A stretch of 9,662 bases of DNA from an uncultured bacterium (lineage in GTDB: Bacteria; Armatimonadota; Zipacnadia; Zipacnadales; Zipacnadaceae). Position 1 is the stretch's first letter. The number at the start of each line of letters is the position of its first letter. Below are positions 1 to 6,367 of the stretch, piece after piece. The DNA lies in assembly GCA_937928475.1 (NCBI GenBank), contig CALFVE010000197.1:1-9662 (forward strand), read 5' to 3'. The notes under the pieces are model-generated. The model did no database searches. It was not told the origin of the DNA and was given only the letters and a program-made list of their open reading frames with translations. The position numbers were made by a program, and so were the translations under genes.

Positions 1-431
1 ATGGGGGCATGTACTTCACCGCCGAGGGCCTGGCGATGAAGCGGTTCTCCGTCAAAGACGGCTTAGGCCTGGTGAGAGTGCAGGAGGCAGGGGTGGAGGT
101 GGTCATCATTAGCGCCGATGACTCCCCCATCACCGTGGCCCGGGCCCGGATGCTTGGCGTCGGGGAGGTGGTGCTGGGCTGCCGGGACAAGGCGGCCGAG
201 GTGCGCGAGATCCTGACGAAGCGCGGCCTGTCGCTAGCCGAAGCCTGTTACATCGGGGATGACCTCACCGACCTTCCCGCTTTCGCCGAGGTGGGCCATA
301 CCGCTGCGCCGTCTGACGCCGTGCCCGAAGTTCTCGCCGCGGCCGAGTATGTGACCCAGGCGGCCGGGGGGCAGGGCGCGGTGCGGGAGGTATGCGACCT
401 AATCCGAGCGGCCCTGGAGGGCGCGGCCTAG
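1..431 (+). CDS. KdsC-like HAD-superfamily phosphatase, 5'-truncated
   Basis: C-terminal ~143 residues of a small HAD phosphatase of the KDO-8-phosphate phosphatase type (about 165-180 aa in the family). The reading frame is already open at base 3 and begins GGMYFTAEG, which follows the nucleophile motif DxDGVxTD in this family. That motif and the true start therefore lie upstream of the window, and the ATG at position 9 is internal. Visible motifs are KRFSVKDGLG (substrate-side loop), IISADDS (HAD motif II, Ser), the DKAAEV lysine (motif III), GDDLTDL (motif IV, Mg-binding acids) and the typical tail GGQGAVREVCDLI. Such enzymes hydrolyse a sugar-acid phosphate in the cytoplasm, normally KDO-8-P for lipopolysaccharide. 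The motif II context, SADDSPITVARARMLG, lacks the TGR usual in true KdsC and looks more like HAD domains attached to or near acylneuraminate cytidylyltransferases. A nonulosonate phosphate is therefore an alternative substrate. The family call is firm and the substrate is not. Stop is TAG at 429-431; the next gene converges 27 bp away. Confidence 0.88.
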   Translation, partial: GGMYFTAEGLAMKRFSVKDGLGLVRVQEAGVEVVIISADDSPITVARARMLGVGEVVLGCRDKAAEVREILTKRGLSLAEACYIGDDLTDLPAFAEVGHTAAPSDAVPEVLAAAEYVTQAAGGQGAVREVCDLIRAALEGAA

Positions 432-458
432 TGCAACCTCACCCCCGAGCGGGATCGG

Positions 459-739
459 CTAGAGGTGCAGGGCGCGCACTAGACCGTAGGCCAGCGCTCC
501 CACCAGCGCGGACATGGGAATGGTGAAAACCCAGGCGGCCAGGATGTTTCCCACCACCCGCCAGCGCACCGCCCCGATTTGGCGAGATTGAGCCCGGCGG
601 CCATCAGAATGGCTAGGGGGATGGTAAGCGCACGGGTGAGAACACTAGTGGCGATAGCGTTGGCGGCGTCGTGGAAGCCGGTGATAAAGTTGAAGGCCAG
701 CGCCCCCAGCGCGATCAGCAGTACGGTGAGGTCAGGCAT
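459..739 (-). pseudogene. pit: PiT-family inorganic phosphate transporter, internally deleted and frameshifted remnant
   Basis: Only the two ends of a PiT phosphate permease (normally more than 300 aa, about 10 membrane segments) are present. From the ATG at 739 the frame reads MPDLTVLLIALGALAFNF, then the family signature GFHDAANAIAT and TRALTIPLAILMAAGLNLA, which matches the first ~50 residues. Around 577-590 the match stops. A second minus-strand frame then reads IGAVRWRVVGNILAAWVF and TIPMSALVGALAYGLV, ending at TAG (459-461), which is the usual PiT C-terminus. The central ~200 or more codons, including the second phosphate-binding repeat, are missing and the two ends are out of frame. 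Without frame correction the product is an 86-residue peptide ending at 479. The start codon overlaps the end of the DUF47 gene by 8 nt (AATGCCTGA), as expected for the usual DUF47-PiT operon. Either the gene decayed in the genome or the assembly collapsed here; sequence alone cannot decide. Confidence 0.85.
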
Positions 740-1397
740 TCTTCACGATGACGTTTTCCAGCAGATTGGCGGCGTCCTCGCAACTGTCCAGGGTCTTTTC
801 CAGGAACTCATAGATCTCCTTCCACTTAATGATCTCCCGGGCGTCGCTCTCCCGCTGGAACAGGTCGGCTAAGGAGCGCTTTAGCGCTGCATCCCCCTCG
901 TTCTCCAGAGCGTTGATACGCGCGCAGAAGTCAGTCTCGTCGAGGCGGATGCCGTCCAGCACACAGACCGTGTCGTGGAGGATGCTCACCGACTGGCCGA
1001 TGAGCCGGCCCATCTCCCGGGTATGAGCGTTTGCCTCGGTCAGCCCGAAGATCTTCAGCCGGTCCACAGTGGCCTTAATCAGATCCACCACAGTATCCAC
1101 TGTCTCTGCCATCTGATAGATGTCCTCACGGTCGAAGAGCACCGGTGTCACGAAGGTGGCATCCAGCTTCTTGACAATATCATGAACGATGTGGTCAGAC
1201 TGGTGCTCGATCTGGTCAATCTGCTCCACCGCCAGGTCCAGTCGTCGGTAGTCGTTGACCAGTCGCTCGAGAACCTTGGCGGCCTGCTCCGCTTGCTCCA
1301 CGAGGTGGTGGAACAGCGTGAAGAAGTCATGCTCTCGCGGTAGCAGGCTCTGCATGACGCTCTGTACGCGGGCGACGAATCCGTTGCGCATGGTCAT
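732..1397 (-). CDS. DUF47 family protein (PhoU-like partner of PiT phosphate transporters)
   Basis: A 221-residue cytoplasmic, all-helical protein of the DUF47 / TIGR00153 family, related to PhoU, at the usual family length. Recognisable blocks are LLPREHDFFTLF (residues 18-29), IEHQSDHIVHDIVKKLD (63-79, with the acidic metal-binding E/DxxxD pattern), DREDIYQMAETVDTVVDLI (89-107) and the C-terminal IKWKEIYEFLEKTLD followed by CEDAANLLENVIVKNA (190-221). Members are usually encoded directly before a PiT permease and are thought to control its activity. That arrangement is kept here with an 8-nt overlap, although the permease is broken. On the minus strand, GGAAGGGAG (plus-strand 1401-1409) precedes two candidate starts: ATG at 1397 (GGAAG is 7 nt away) and ATG at 1391 (GGGAG is 9 nt away). 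I chose 1397, but 1391 is equally plausible. The frame stays open upstream to 2447, but that part is antisense to the methyltransferase gene and lacks family similarity. Confidence 0.92.
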   Translation of the reverse strand: MTMRNGFVARVQSVMQSLLPREHDFFTLFHHLVEQAEQAAKVLERLVNDYRRLDLAVEQIDQIEHQSDHIVHDIVKKLDATFVTPVLFDREDIYQMAETVDTVVDLIKATVDRLKIFGLTEANAHTREMGRLIGQSVSILHDTVCVLDGIRLDETDFCARINALENEGDAALKRSLADLFQRESDAREIIKWKEIYEFLEKTLDSCEDAANLLENVIVKNA

Positions 1398-1400
1398 CGG

Positions 1401-1418
1401 CTCCCTTCCGACTGGGAG
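1401..1418 (-). promoter_or_regulatory. Small hairpin over the DUF47 ribosome binding site
   Basis: On the minus strand the leader reads CTCCC, an 8-nt loop, then GGGAG, giving a 5-bp GC-rich stem. The 3' arm is the core of the Shine-Dalgarno sequence 3 nt before the ATG at 1397. Folding would hide the ribosome site, so a structural effect on translation is possible. A 5-bp stem is short and can occur by chance in GC-rich DNA. Confidence 0.25.
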
Positions 1419-1538
1419 TGATTCCCTCTGACCGGGCCAGGCACCTCCGTAGGCTGTCGGAGAATGCTTTCCGCTCACCATAGAGGACGCAAGCCGCCGC
1501 AGGGCGAATTCTCCGGCGACCGCTTGCTGCCTGCGACC

Positions 1539-2402
1539 ATGAAAAGGACTCCTAAGCCCCTCGAAAACCGCCTGAACGACCTCACCTGGCGCGACTGGCT
1601 GCTCTTCCAGAAGTCCTGGTTTGTGCACAATCCACCGCCTCGGGAAAAGGGTGTGCTCTTGCACCCCGCCAAGTTTCCCGAGACGCTCTGCCAGGAGTTT
1701 ATCGAGTTCTTCACTAAGCGGGGGCAGTTGGTGCTGGACCCCATGGCGGGCACTGGTAGCGCCCTGCTGGCGGCAGTGCGCTGCGGGCGACGGGCGATCG
1801 GCATTGAGTTGAATCCCCAATACGCGTGCATCGCGGCGGACCGCCTGGCTGCCGAGGAGCAACAACTGTGCCGGGACGAGTCTTCCGGGCTGGCGCAGGT
1901 GATCTGCGCGGATGCGCGGGACCTTCTCCGCCTGGGCCTGGAGCCGGTGGACTACGTGCTGACCAGCCCGCCCTATTGGGACATGCTTCGCCGCGAAGGC
2001 TTCGAGACACAGAGAAAACGTCGGGAGAGCGCGGACCTCGACGTGTACTACTCGGAAGACGAGGCCGACCTGGGCAATATCCGGGACTACCAGTGCTTCC
2101 TGAAGGAACTCGTCGGGATCTACCGGGCAGTGGCGGAGGTCATGCGCCCAGGGGCGTATGCCACCATCATCGTCAAGAACGTGAAAAAAGGCGGGACGAT
2201 CTATCCCCTCGCCTGGGACTTGGGGCGGCTGGTGGGCGAGTTTCTGGTGCTGAAAGACGAGAAGATCTGGTGCCAGGACAACCAGCGCCTCGCGCCTTAC
2301 GGAATGGGCAAGTGCTGGGTAAGCAACACCATGCACCATTACTGCCTCAACTTCCGCAAGCCGGAGGCGAAGCGGCGGGCGCGCACTGCACCAGGCAAGT
2401 AG
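1539..2402 (+). CDS. DNA methyltransferase, N4-cytosine/N6-adenine type, apparently orphan
   Basis: A 287-residue S-adenosylmethionine-dependent amino-methyltransferase that modifies bases in a specific DNA site. In order it shows LLFQKSWFVHNPPP and LLHPAKFPETL (residues 21-50, the motif X region just before the SAM fold), DPMAGTGSALLAAV (67-80, motif I, SAM loop), AIGIELNPQY (86-95, motif II acid), CADARDLL (123-130) and the catalytic TSPPYW (142-147, motif IV). A variable region with several charged residues and a conserved-looking VKNVKKGGTIYPLAWDL (212-228) follow. The X-I-IV order resembles the gamma arrangement. TSPPYW is common in N4-cytosine enzymes but also occurs in N6-adenine enzymes, so the target base is unresolved. 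No restriction endonuclease is visible nearby. I prefer the ATG at 1539 because the preceding 25 codons from the ATG at 1464 look non-conserved and arginine/proline-rich; neither start has a good ribosome site. It may be co-transcribed with the oxidoreductase 26 nt downstream. Confidence 0.88.
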   Translation: MKRTPKPLENRLNDLTWRDWLLFQKSWFVHNPPPREKGVLLHPAKFPETLCQEFIEFFTKRGQLVLDPMAGTGSALLAAVRCGRRAIGIELNPQYACIAADRLAAEEQQLCRDESSGLAQVICADARDLLRLGLEPVDYVLTSPPYWDMLRREGFETQRKRRESADLDVYYSEDEADLGNIRDYQCFLKELVGIYRAVAEVMRPGAYATIIVKNVKKGGTIYPLAWDLGRLVGEFLVLKDEKIWCQDNQRLAPYGMGKCWVSNTMHHYCLNFRKPEAKRRARTAPGK

Positions 2403-2428
2403 ACCTGCAAGAAAGGGAGTCCCTAGCG

Positions 2429-4198
2429 ATGCCTGTGCACAAGACACTCGACGTAGACGTGGCCGTAGTCGGCGGGGGGGTTGCCGGGGTTTGCGCAGCG
2501 TTGGCGGCGGCGCGGCACGGCGCGCGCACCGCGCTGATCCAGGACCGTCCCGTGTTGGGCGGCAACAGCAGCAGCGAGATCCGGGTCCACATCACCGGCG
2601 CGGACTGCGCCGGCCAGCGTCCCGGTTATCGGGAAAGCGGAATCTTGGAGGAACTGCGCCTGGAGGAAACCGTGCGCAATCCAGAGCGCAATGCTTGCAT
2701 GTGGGACCTGATTCTGTGGGAGAAGGCCAGAGCCGAGCCGCTGCTCACGCTGCTACTCAACGCCCACTGCCGCGCCGCTGCCAGAGACCCGAGCGGACGA
2801 ATCATGCGCCTTACCGCGTTGCAGGTCACCACGGAGACGGAGTGGAGGGTCCGCGCGCGCTATTTCATTGATTGCACCGGCCACGGAACGCTCGGCGCGC
2901 TGGCCGGAGCCGACTTCCGCCAGGGCCGGGAAGGGCCGCAGGAGCATCGCGAACCTCACGCCCAGGGCCCCGACAGCAAGACCATGGGCGCTAGCCTGCT
3001 GTGGTGCGCGCGCGACATGGGCCGTCCCTCTCCCTTCACCCCGCCGCCCTGGGCGCACAAGTTCACCCGCGCGGAGGATCTCCCGCAGCGGCTGAGTCCG
3101 GCGCGGATTGAGCACGGCCACTGGTGGATAGAGTACGGCGGAGAACTGGACATCATCCACGATACCGAGAAAATCCGGGACGAACTGCTGGCCTGCCTGA
3201 TGGGGGTGTGGGATTGGCACAAGAACTACAGCGGCGCGGCGGTAGAGAACTGGGCGCTGACCTGGTGGGGCTTCCTCCCCGGGCATCGCGAGTCGCGCCG
3301 GCTGCTGGGACCGTACATCTTCACGGAAAACGACCTGCTGGAGAACCGCCAATTTGAGGACGCCATCGGGCATGGTGGCTGGCCGATTGACACGCATCCG
3401 CCCGCCGGTATTTTCTCCTCGGAACCGCCCTGCGACTTCGGGCAACAGATCGGGGTGTACCAGATTCCTCTGCGCTGCCTGTACTCGCGCAATGTCCCCA
3501 ACCTGTTCATGGCCGGCCGGGACGCCTCCTGCACGCACCTGGCGATGGCTTCCGCGCGGGTGATGGGTACCTGCGCGGTGATGGGCCAGGCGGCAGGCAC
3601 CGCCGCCGCGCACTGTTTCCGGGATGACTGCCTGCCGGGCGAACTAACGGCCGCGCAGGTGAAGCAGATTCAGGAGACGCTGCTGCGGGATGACCAGTAC
3701 ATACCGGGACTCGCCGCTGCTGACCCGGAGGACTTGGCTCGACAAGCGACGATCGTTGCCAAGAGCGAGGCTCCTGGCTGCCCGGCGGCGGCGGTGACCA
3801 ATGGCGTCACCCGCGCCCTGGGCGAAGCGAGCAATCAGTGGCGGTCGGCACCCGGCAAGGTGCTGCCGCAGTGGCTGGAATTGCGCTGGGAGCGTCCGGT
3901 GGCAGTCCGCGAGGTGCACCTGACCTTCGACACCGGCTTTGAGCGGCCTTTGTGTCTCACCCATAGTGACTCATTCAATAGCCGCATGATCCGCGGGCCC
4001 CAGCCGGAGACGGTCAAGGATTACGACCTGAAAGTGGCCGAGGCGGGGCAGTGGCGGACCGTACTCAAGGCGCGCGGCAACTACCAGCGCAAGCGAGTGC
4101 ATCGGGTGGAGGCGGAGGGCGTGGAAGCGCTGCGGCTGGTTGTGCGAGCGACGCAGGGGGTACCGGAGGCGAGGGTGTTCGAGGTGCGCGTGTATTGA
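2429..4198 (+). CDS. FAD-dependent oxidoreductase (FAD_oxidored family) with C-terminal discoidin-like region
   Basis: A 589-residue flavoprotein of the FAD_oxidored type (PF12831-like). The N-terminus VDVAVVGGGVAG (residues 9-20) is the GxGxxG dinucleotide fold. It is followed by LIQDRPVLGGNSSSEIR (36-52, FAD ribose contact plus GGNSS loop), YFIDCTGHG (145-153, the typical mid-protein FAD motif) and the C-terminal flavin segment LFMAGRDASCTHLAMASARV (359-378) with VMGQAAGTAA (384-393). Residues ~450-589, including LPQWLELRWERPVAVREVHL (479-498) and LTFDTGFERP, look like a beta-sandwich of discoidin/F5-8 type, a common tail in these enzymes in Planctomycetota-like genomes. No signal peptide is visible, so it is probably cytoplasmic. 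The substrate is unknown for the family; sugar- or glycan-related oxidation is only a guess. GAAAGGGAG at 2411-2419, 9 nt before the ATG, is a strong ribosome site and fixes the start. The frame is open back to 1826, but that part overlaps the methyltransferase in another frame and is not coding. Confidence 0.9.
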   Translation: MPVHKTLDVDVAVVGGGVAGVCAALAAARHGARTALIQDRPVLGGNSSSEIRVHITGADCAGQRPGYRESGILEELRLEETVRNPERNACMWDLILWEKARAEPLLTLLLNAHCRAAARDPSGRIMRLTALQVTTETEWRVRARYFIDCTGHGTLGALAGADFRQGREGPQEHREPHAQGPDSKTMGASLLWCARDMGRPSPFTPPPWAHKFTRAEDLPQRLSPARIEHGHWWIEYGGELDIIHDTEKIRDELLACLMGVWDWHKNYSGAAVENWALTWWGFLPGHRESRRLLGPYIFTENDLLENRQFEDAIGHGGWPIDTHPPAGIFSSEPPCDFGQQIGVYQIPLRCLYSRNVPNLFMAGRDASCTHLAMASARVMGTCAVMGQAAGTAAAHCFRDDCLPGELTAAQVKQIQETLLRDDQYIPGLAAADPEDLARQATIVAKSEAPGCPAAAVTNGVTRALGEASNQWRSAPGKVLPQWLELRWERPVAVREVHLTFDTGFERPLCLTHSDSFNSRMIRGPQPETVKDYDLKVAEAGQWRTVLKARGNYQRKRVHRVEAEGVEALRLVVRATQGVPEARVFEVRVY

Positions 4199-4200
4199 GG

Positions 4201-4230
4201 CCCGCCCTTGATGTTCTAGCGAGGGGCGGG
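4201..4230. terminator. Possible bidirectional terminator hairpin between convergent genes
   Basis: CCCGCCC (4201-4207) and GGGCGGG (4224-4230) form a perfect 7-bp GC stem with a 16-nt loop, beginning 3 nt after the oxidoreductase stop. No T-run follows on either strand, so it is not a classical intrinsic terminator. Its place between two convergent genes is what suggests a role. Confidence 0.4.
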
Positions 4231-4236
4231 ATGGAA

Positions 4237-4257
4237 GGCAGCGCCGCCGACGCTGCC
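4237..4257. terminator. Second hairpin in the convergent spacer
   Basis: GGCAGCG (4237-4243), the 7-nt loop CCGCCGA and CGCTGCC (4251-4257) form a compact perfect 7-bp stem. It lies 26 nt past the stop of the minus-strand membrane-protein gene. There is no T-run on either side. Together with the hairpin at 4201-4230 it could stop or block transcription from both sides. Confidence 0.45.
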
Positions 4258-4282
4258 GGAGCCTATCCGGCCGGCCTCGGGC

Positions 4283-6265
4283 TCAGGATAGCACCTTCCC
4301 GAAAATGGTCACGATGATTACCGCGATCAGTTTGCCCACATAAGCCCCTGCCCCCAGGCCCAGGAAGAAAGGCACCGCCAGCCGGAAGGCCTGCAAGCCA
4401 AAGTACCGCAGCATGAACCCTTTGATTAGCCAGGCAATTAGGAAGGGAAACCACACGGTGTAGCCGATAGTGAAAGAGGCGTTGACCGCAAAGCCGATGG
4501 GATGGAAGGGGAACCAGTTCAGGCGCAGGCGCGCCCAAGTCAGTAGCAGCATAACCACCGCTCCCGCGCCGTAAACCCCGACATGCGGCAGACTGGGGCC
4601 GAACGGCATCTGAATCTGGCCGACCACTTGGCCGTAGGTCATGGGGCCCCAGGTCTGAAAGGCCCAGGTCTTCCAAGCGGTGGCTCCTTCCCGGTACCCG
4701 GCGAAGAGCGTGAACCAGATTACCGTCGCCATGCCCACCAGCACGGTCAGCCAGACCACCCCGCTGAAGTGGGTGCCCTTGACTCCCATTGCTCGCTTCA
4801 AGGCGAAGGTTTCGGCCGACAGCCCCGGCAGGACCGTCTGCACGTCCCCGTGCCAAGAGTAGGACATGCCCAGAGCGACCATCCCCGCCGGCCCTATCGC
4901 GGTGGGCCCCAGCGAGTAGATAGTGAAGTTCTGAGCAATCAGCGGCGGAGTAAAGTAGAAAACCCCGGCTTCGCAGAGCACGCGCGAGATGGACAGGTAG
5001 ATAAGCATAACGCTGGTGAGAAAGATCAGCGCCACCAGCAGAGGCATGTTGAAGTGCGTCAACCACAGAATCATGCCCAGGAAGCCGAACCCGAGCAGTC
5101 CCCAGGCCCAGCGGGGCGGCAGCATCTCGTCGTGACCGGTGTCGCCACCGGCTAGGGCCGCCCGCAGCGTCTCCGCGAGATACCGCCGCGCAGTGTACAC
5201 GCTGGTCAGGGCCAGCACGGTGAAGGCTCCCCCGGCCTGCCAGCAGGAGATGGCGTCTTGTCCCCACATGAAGAAGCCGCTCGGCCCTAGGGTGAGGCCG
5301 AAGGTGTTGAGCAGCGTGACCTCGACGAAGCGCAGCAGGTAGAAGAACCAGACGCTGAACAGCAGTTCCAACGGCACGAACCACCCCAGACCCAACACCA
5401 GCCAGTTCATCCAGGCATAAAGAGGCGGCGTCTTGCGGCTGGTGAAGGTCGCCAGGCGGATCACCCCGTTCACGTCCATGGGCAAGCGCGGCAGCGAAGG
5501 ATAGAGGGTCTGCAGGCCGTTGTAGGTGATGAAGCAGACGGGGATGAACAGACCAATCCAGAACAGAGGCAGCCTGGCAAATCTGCGCTGGACTGAAGGC
5601 GGCCCTTTCCCGACAAGCAGCAGCGGCAACTGCATCAACGGGTAGGCCAGGCGCTCGTGATCCTGCCACTGCCGCCAGAAGAGCGCGACCAGGGCGTAAC
5701 CCGATGCCAGCATGACTAGAATGAAAGGCACCCAGTGCGCCAGGGGCACCAGCCAAGCGCCCCAGGGAATCGGTGCCCCTGGCGGCAGGCCTTCGTGCAC
5801 GTACTTGGCGGCCAGGCGGTCGCTGACGATCAGTTCCCGCGGCATGTGGGGCAGCAGATACTGGTCCCACTTGTTCTCCGGTGAGGCGAAGTAGCGGGGG
5901 GCCACGATGGCGGCCAGTTGCATGAACATCAGGAACAGCGAAGTGCTGTTGGAGATCAGCCCCATCACGAGAACTACCAGGAGTTCTCCGCTGCTCAAGG
6001 CCAACCGGGGGAAGAAGAAGCGGACGACGCCGTTGAGGGCTGCCAGCAGGATAAAGGGGATGATGCCGCCTTCGGGGAGGTAACTCCAGGAGAAGTTGCC
6101 GGAGCCGTGGGCCTCGGAGTACAGCGACATGGTGTTGACGAAGACGGTAACAATGAGGCCCAGCAGCACGGAGCGCCAGGTGATGGCGTGCGCGGCGGCC
6201 TGGCGGAGCGCCGCGGCAGGCGAAGGGACGGAGTGTGCTGGGTGTGCCAAAGCCAGGTCAGTCAC
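4283..6265 (-). CDS. Polytopic membrane protein of DUF6785/DUF6784 type, function unknown
   Basis: A 660-residue inner-membrane protein with roughly 12-14 hydrophobic helices, for example residues 31-48, 67-86, 94-115, 167-196, 233-248, 286-312, 387-403, 408-426, 502-522, 563-580, 595-615 and 628-655. A soluble loop (~123-165) begins APRYFASPENKWDQYLLP and precedes the fourth helix. The block WFPFHPIGFAVNASFTIGYT (584-603) and the following RLAVPFFLGLGAGAYVGKL are what I recognise as the DUF6784 C-terminal domain; the upstream part matches DUF6785. These families occur mainly in Armatimonadota, Planctomycetota, Lentisphaerota and relatives. The fold vaguely resembles oligopeptide-type transporters (OPT), which suggests but does not show transport. 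The longest frame starts at GTG (6265), but GAGGAG (6264-6269 on the opposite strand) overlaps that codon. Initiation at CTG (6256) or TTG (6250), 8 and 14 nt after it, is an alternative that trims only 3-5 residues. It converges on the oxidoreductase and diverges from the large exported-protein gene. Confidence 0.85.
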   Translation of the reverse strand: MTDLALAHPAHSVPSPAAALRQAAAHAITWRSVLLGLIVTVFVNTMSLYSEAHGSGNFSWSYLPEGGIIPFILLAALNGVVRFFFPRLALSSGELLVVLVMGLISNSTSLFLMFMQLAAIVAPRYFASPENKWDQYLLPHMPRELIVSDRLAAKYVHEGLPPGAPIPWGAWLVPLAHWVPFILVMLASGYALVALFWRQWQDHERLAYPLMQLPLLLVGKGPPSVQRRFARLPLFWIGLFIPVCFITYNGLQTLYPSLPRLPMDVNGVIRLATFTSRKTPPLYAWMNWLVLGLGWFVPLELLFSVWFFYLLRFVEVTLLNTFGLTLGPSGFFMWGQDAISCWQAGGAFTVLALTSVYTARRYLAETLRAALAGGDTGHDEMLPPRWAWGLLGFGFLGMILWLTHFNMPLLVALIFLTSVMLIYLSISRVLCEAGVFYFTPPLIAQNFTIYSLGPTAIGPAGMVALGMSYSWHGDVQTVLPGLSAETFALKRAMGVKGTHFSGVVWLTVLVGMATVIWFTLFAGYREGATAWKTWAFQTWGPMTYGQVVGQIQMPFGPSLPHVGVYGAGAVVMLLLTWARLRLNWFPFHPIGFAVNASFTIGYTVWFPFLIAWLIKGFMLRYFGLQAFRLAVPFFLGLGAGAYVGKLIAVIIVTIFGKVLS

Positions 6266-6367
6266 TCCTCTGGTCGAAGGCTTAGTGGTCCGTCGTTTGG
6301 CTGTTCCTCATCCGCATTGCAGATTCCTATCCGAGTTGAGGCAGGACCGAGGCTCCGTTCTGGGGAA
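6266..6367. promoter_or_regulatory. Divergent intergenic region, presumed promoters
   Basis: This 102-bp gap separates the membrane-protein gene (leftward) and the exported-protein gene (rightward), so it must hold the transcription start signals for both unless leaderless starts are used. I could not identify convincing -35/-10 boxes or an operator. It is slightly less GC-rich than the genes around it. The shared spacer would allow common control of the two genes, but nothing in it demonstrates that. Confidence 0.35.

Noticed and set aside
9..11. ATG at position 9 as start of the HAD phosphatase
   Set aside because: The frame is open to the window edge and the residues just before it (GG) fit the TDGGMY motif of the family, so the true start is upstream.
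1445..1462. CTCCG / CGGAG inverted repeat in the DUF47-methyltransferase gap as an operator
   Set aside because: A 5-bp stem with an 8-nt loop is too short to support a call in GC-rich DNA; no known operator or Pho box is visible.
1826..2428. Upstream extension of the oxidoreductase frame, suggesting a fusion
   Set aside because: It overlaps the methyltransferase in another frame and is low-complexity Arg/Gly/Pro; the strong ribosome site at 2411-2419 fixes the start at 2429.
1398..2447. Minus-strand reading frame extending the DUF47 protein N-terminally by about 350 codons
   Set aside because: It is antisense to the methyltransferase gene, shows no family similarity, and a good ribosome site precedes the ATG at 1397/1391.
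4263..5870. A 535-codon minus-strand frame overlapping the membrane-protein gene
   Set aside because: It is the shifted frame of the same strand; only the frame ending at 4283 gives a coherent multi-helix membrane protein with the DUF6784 block.
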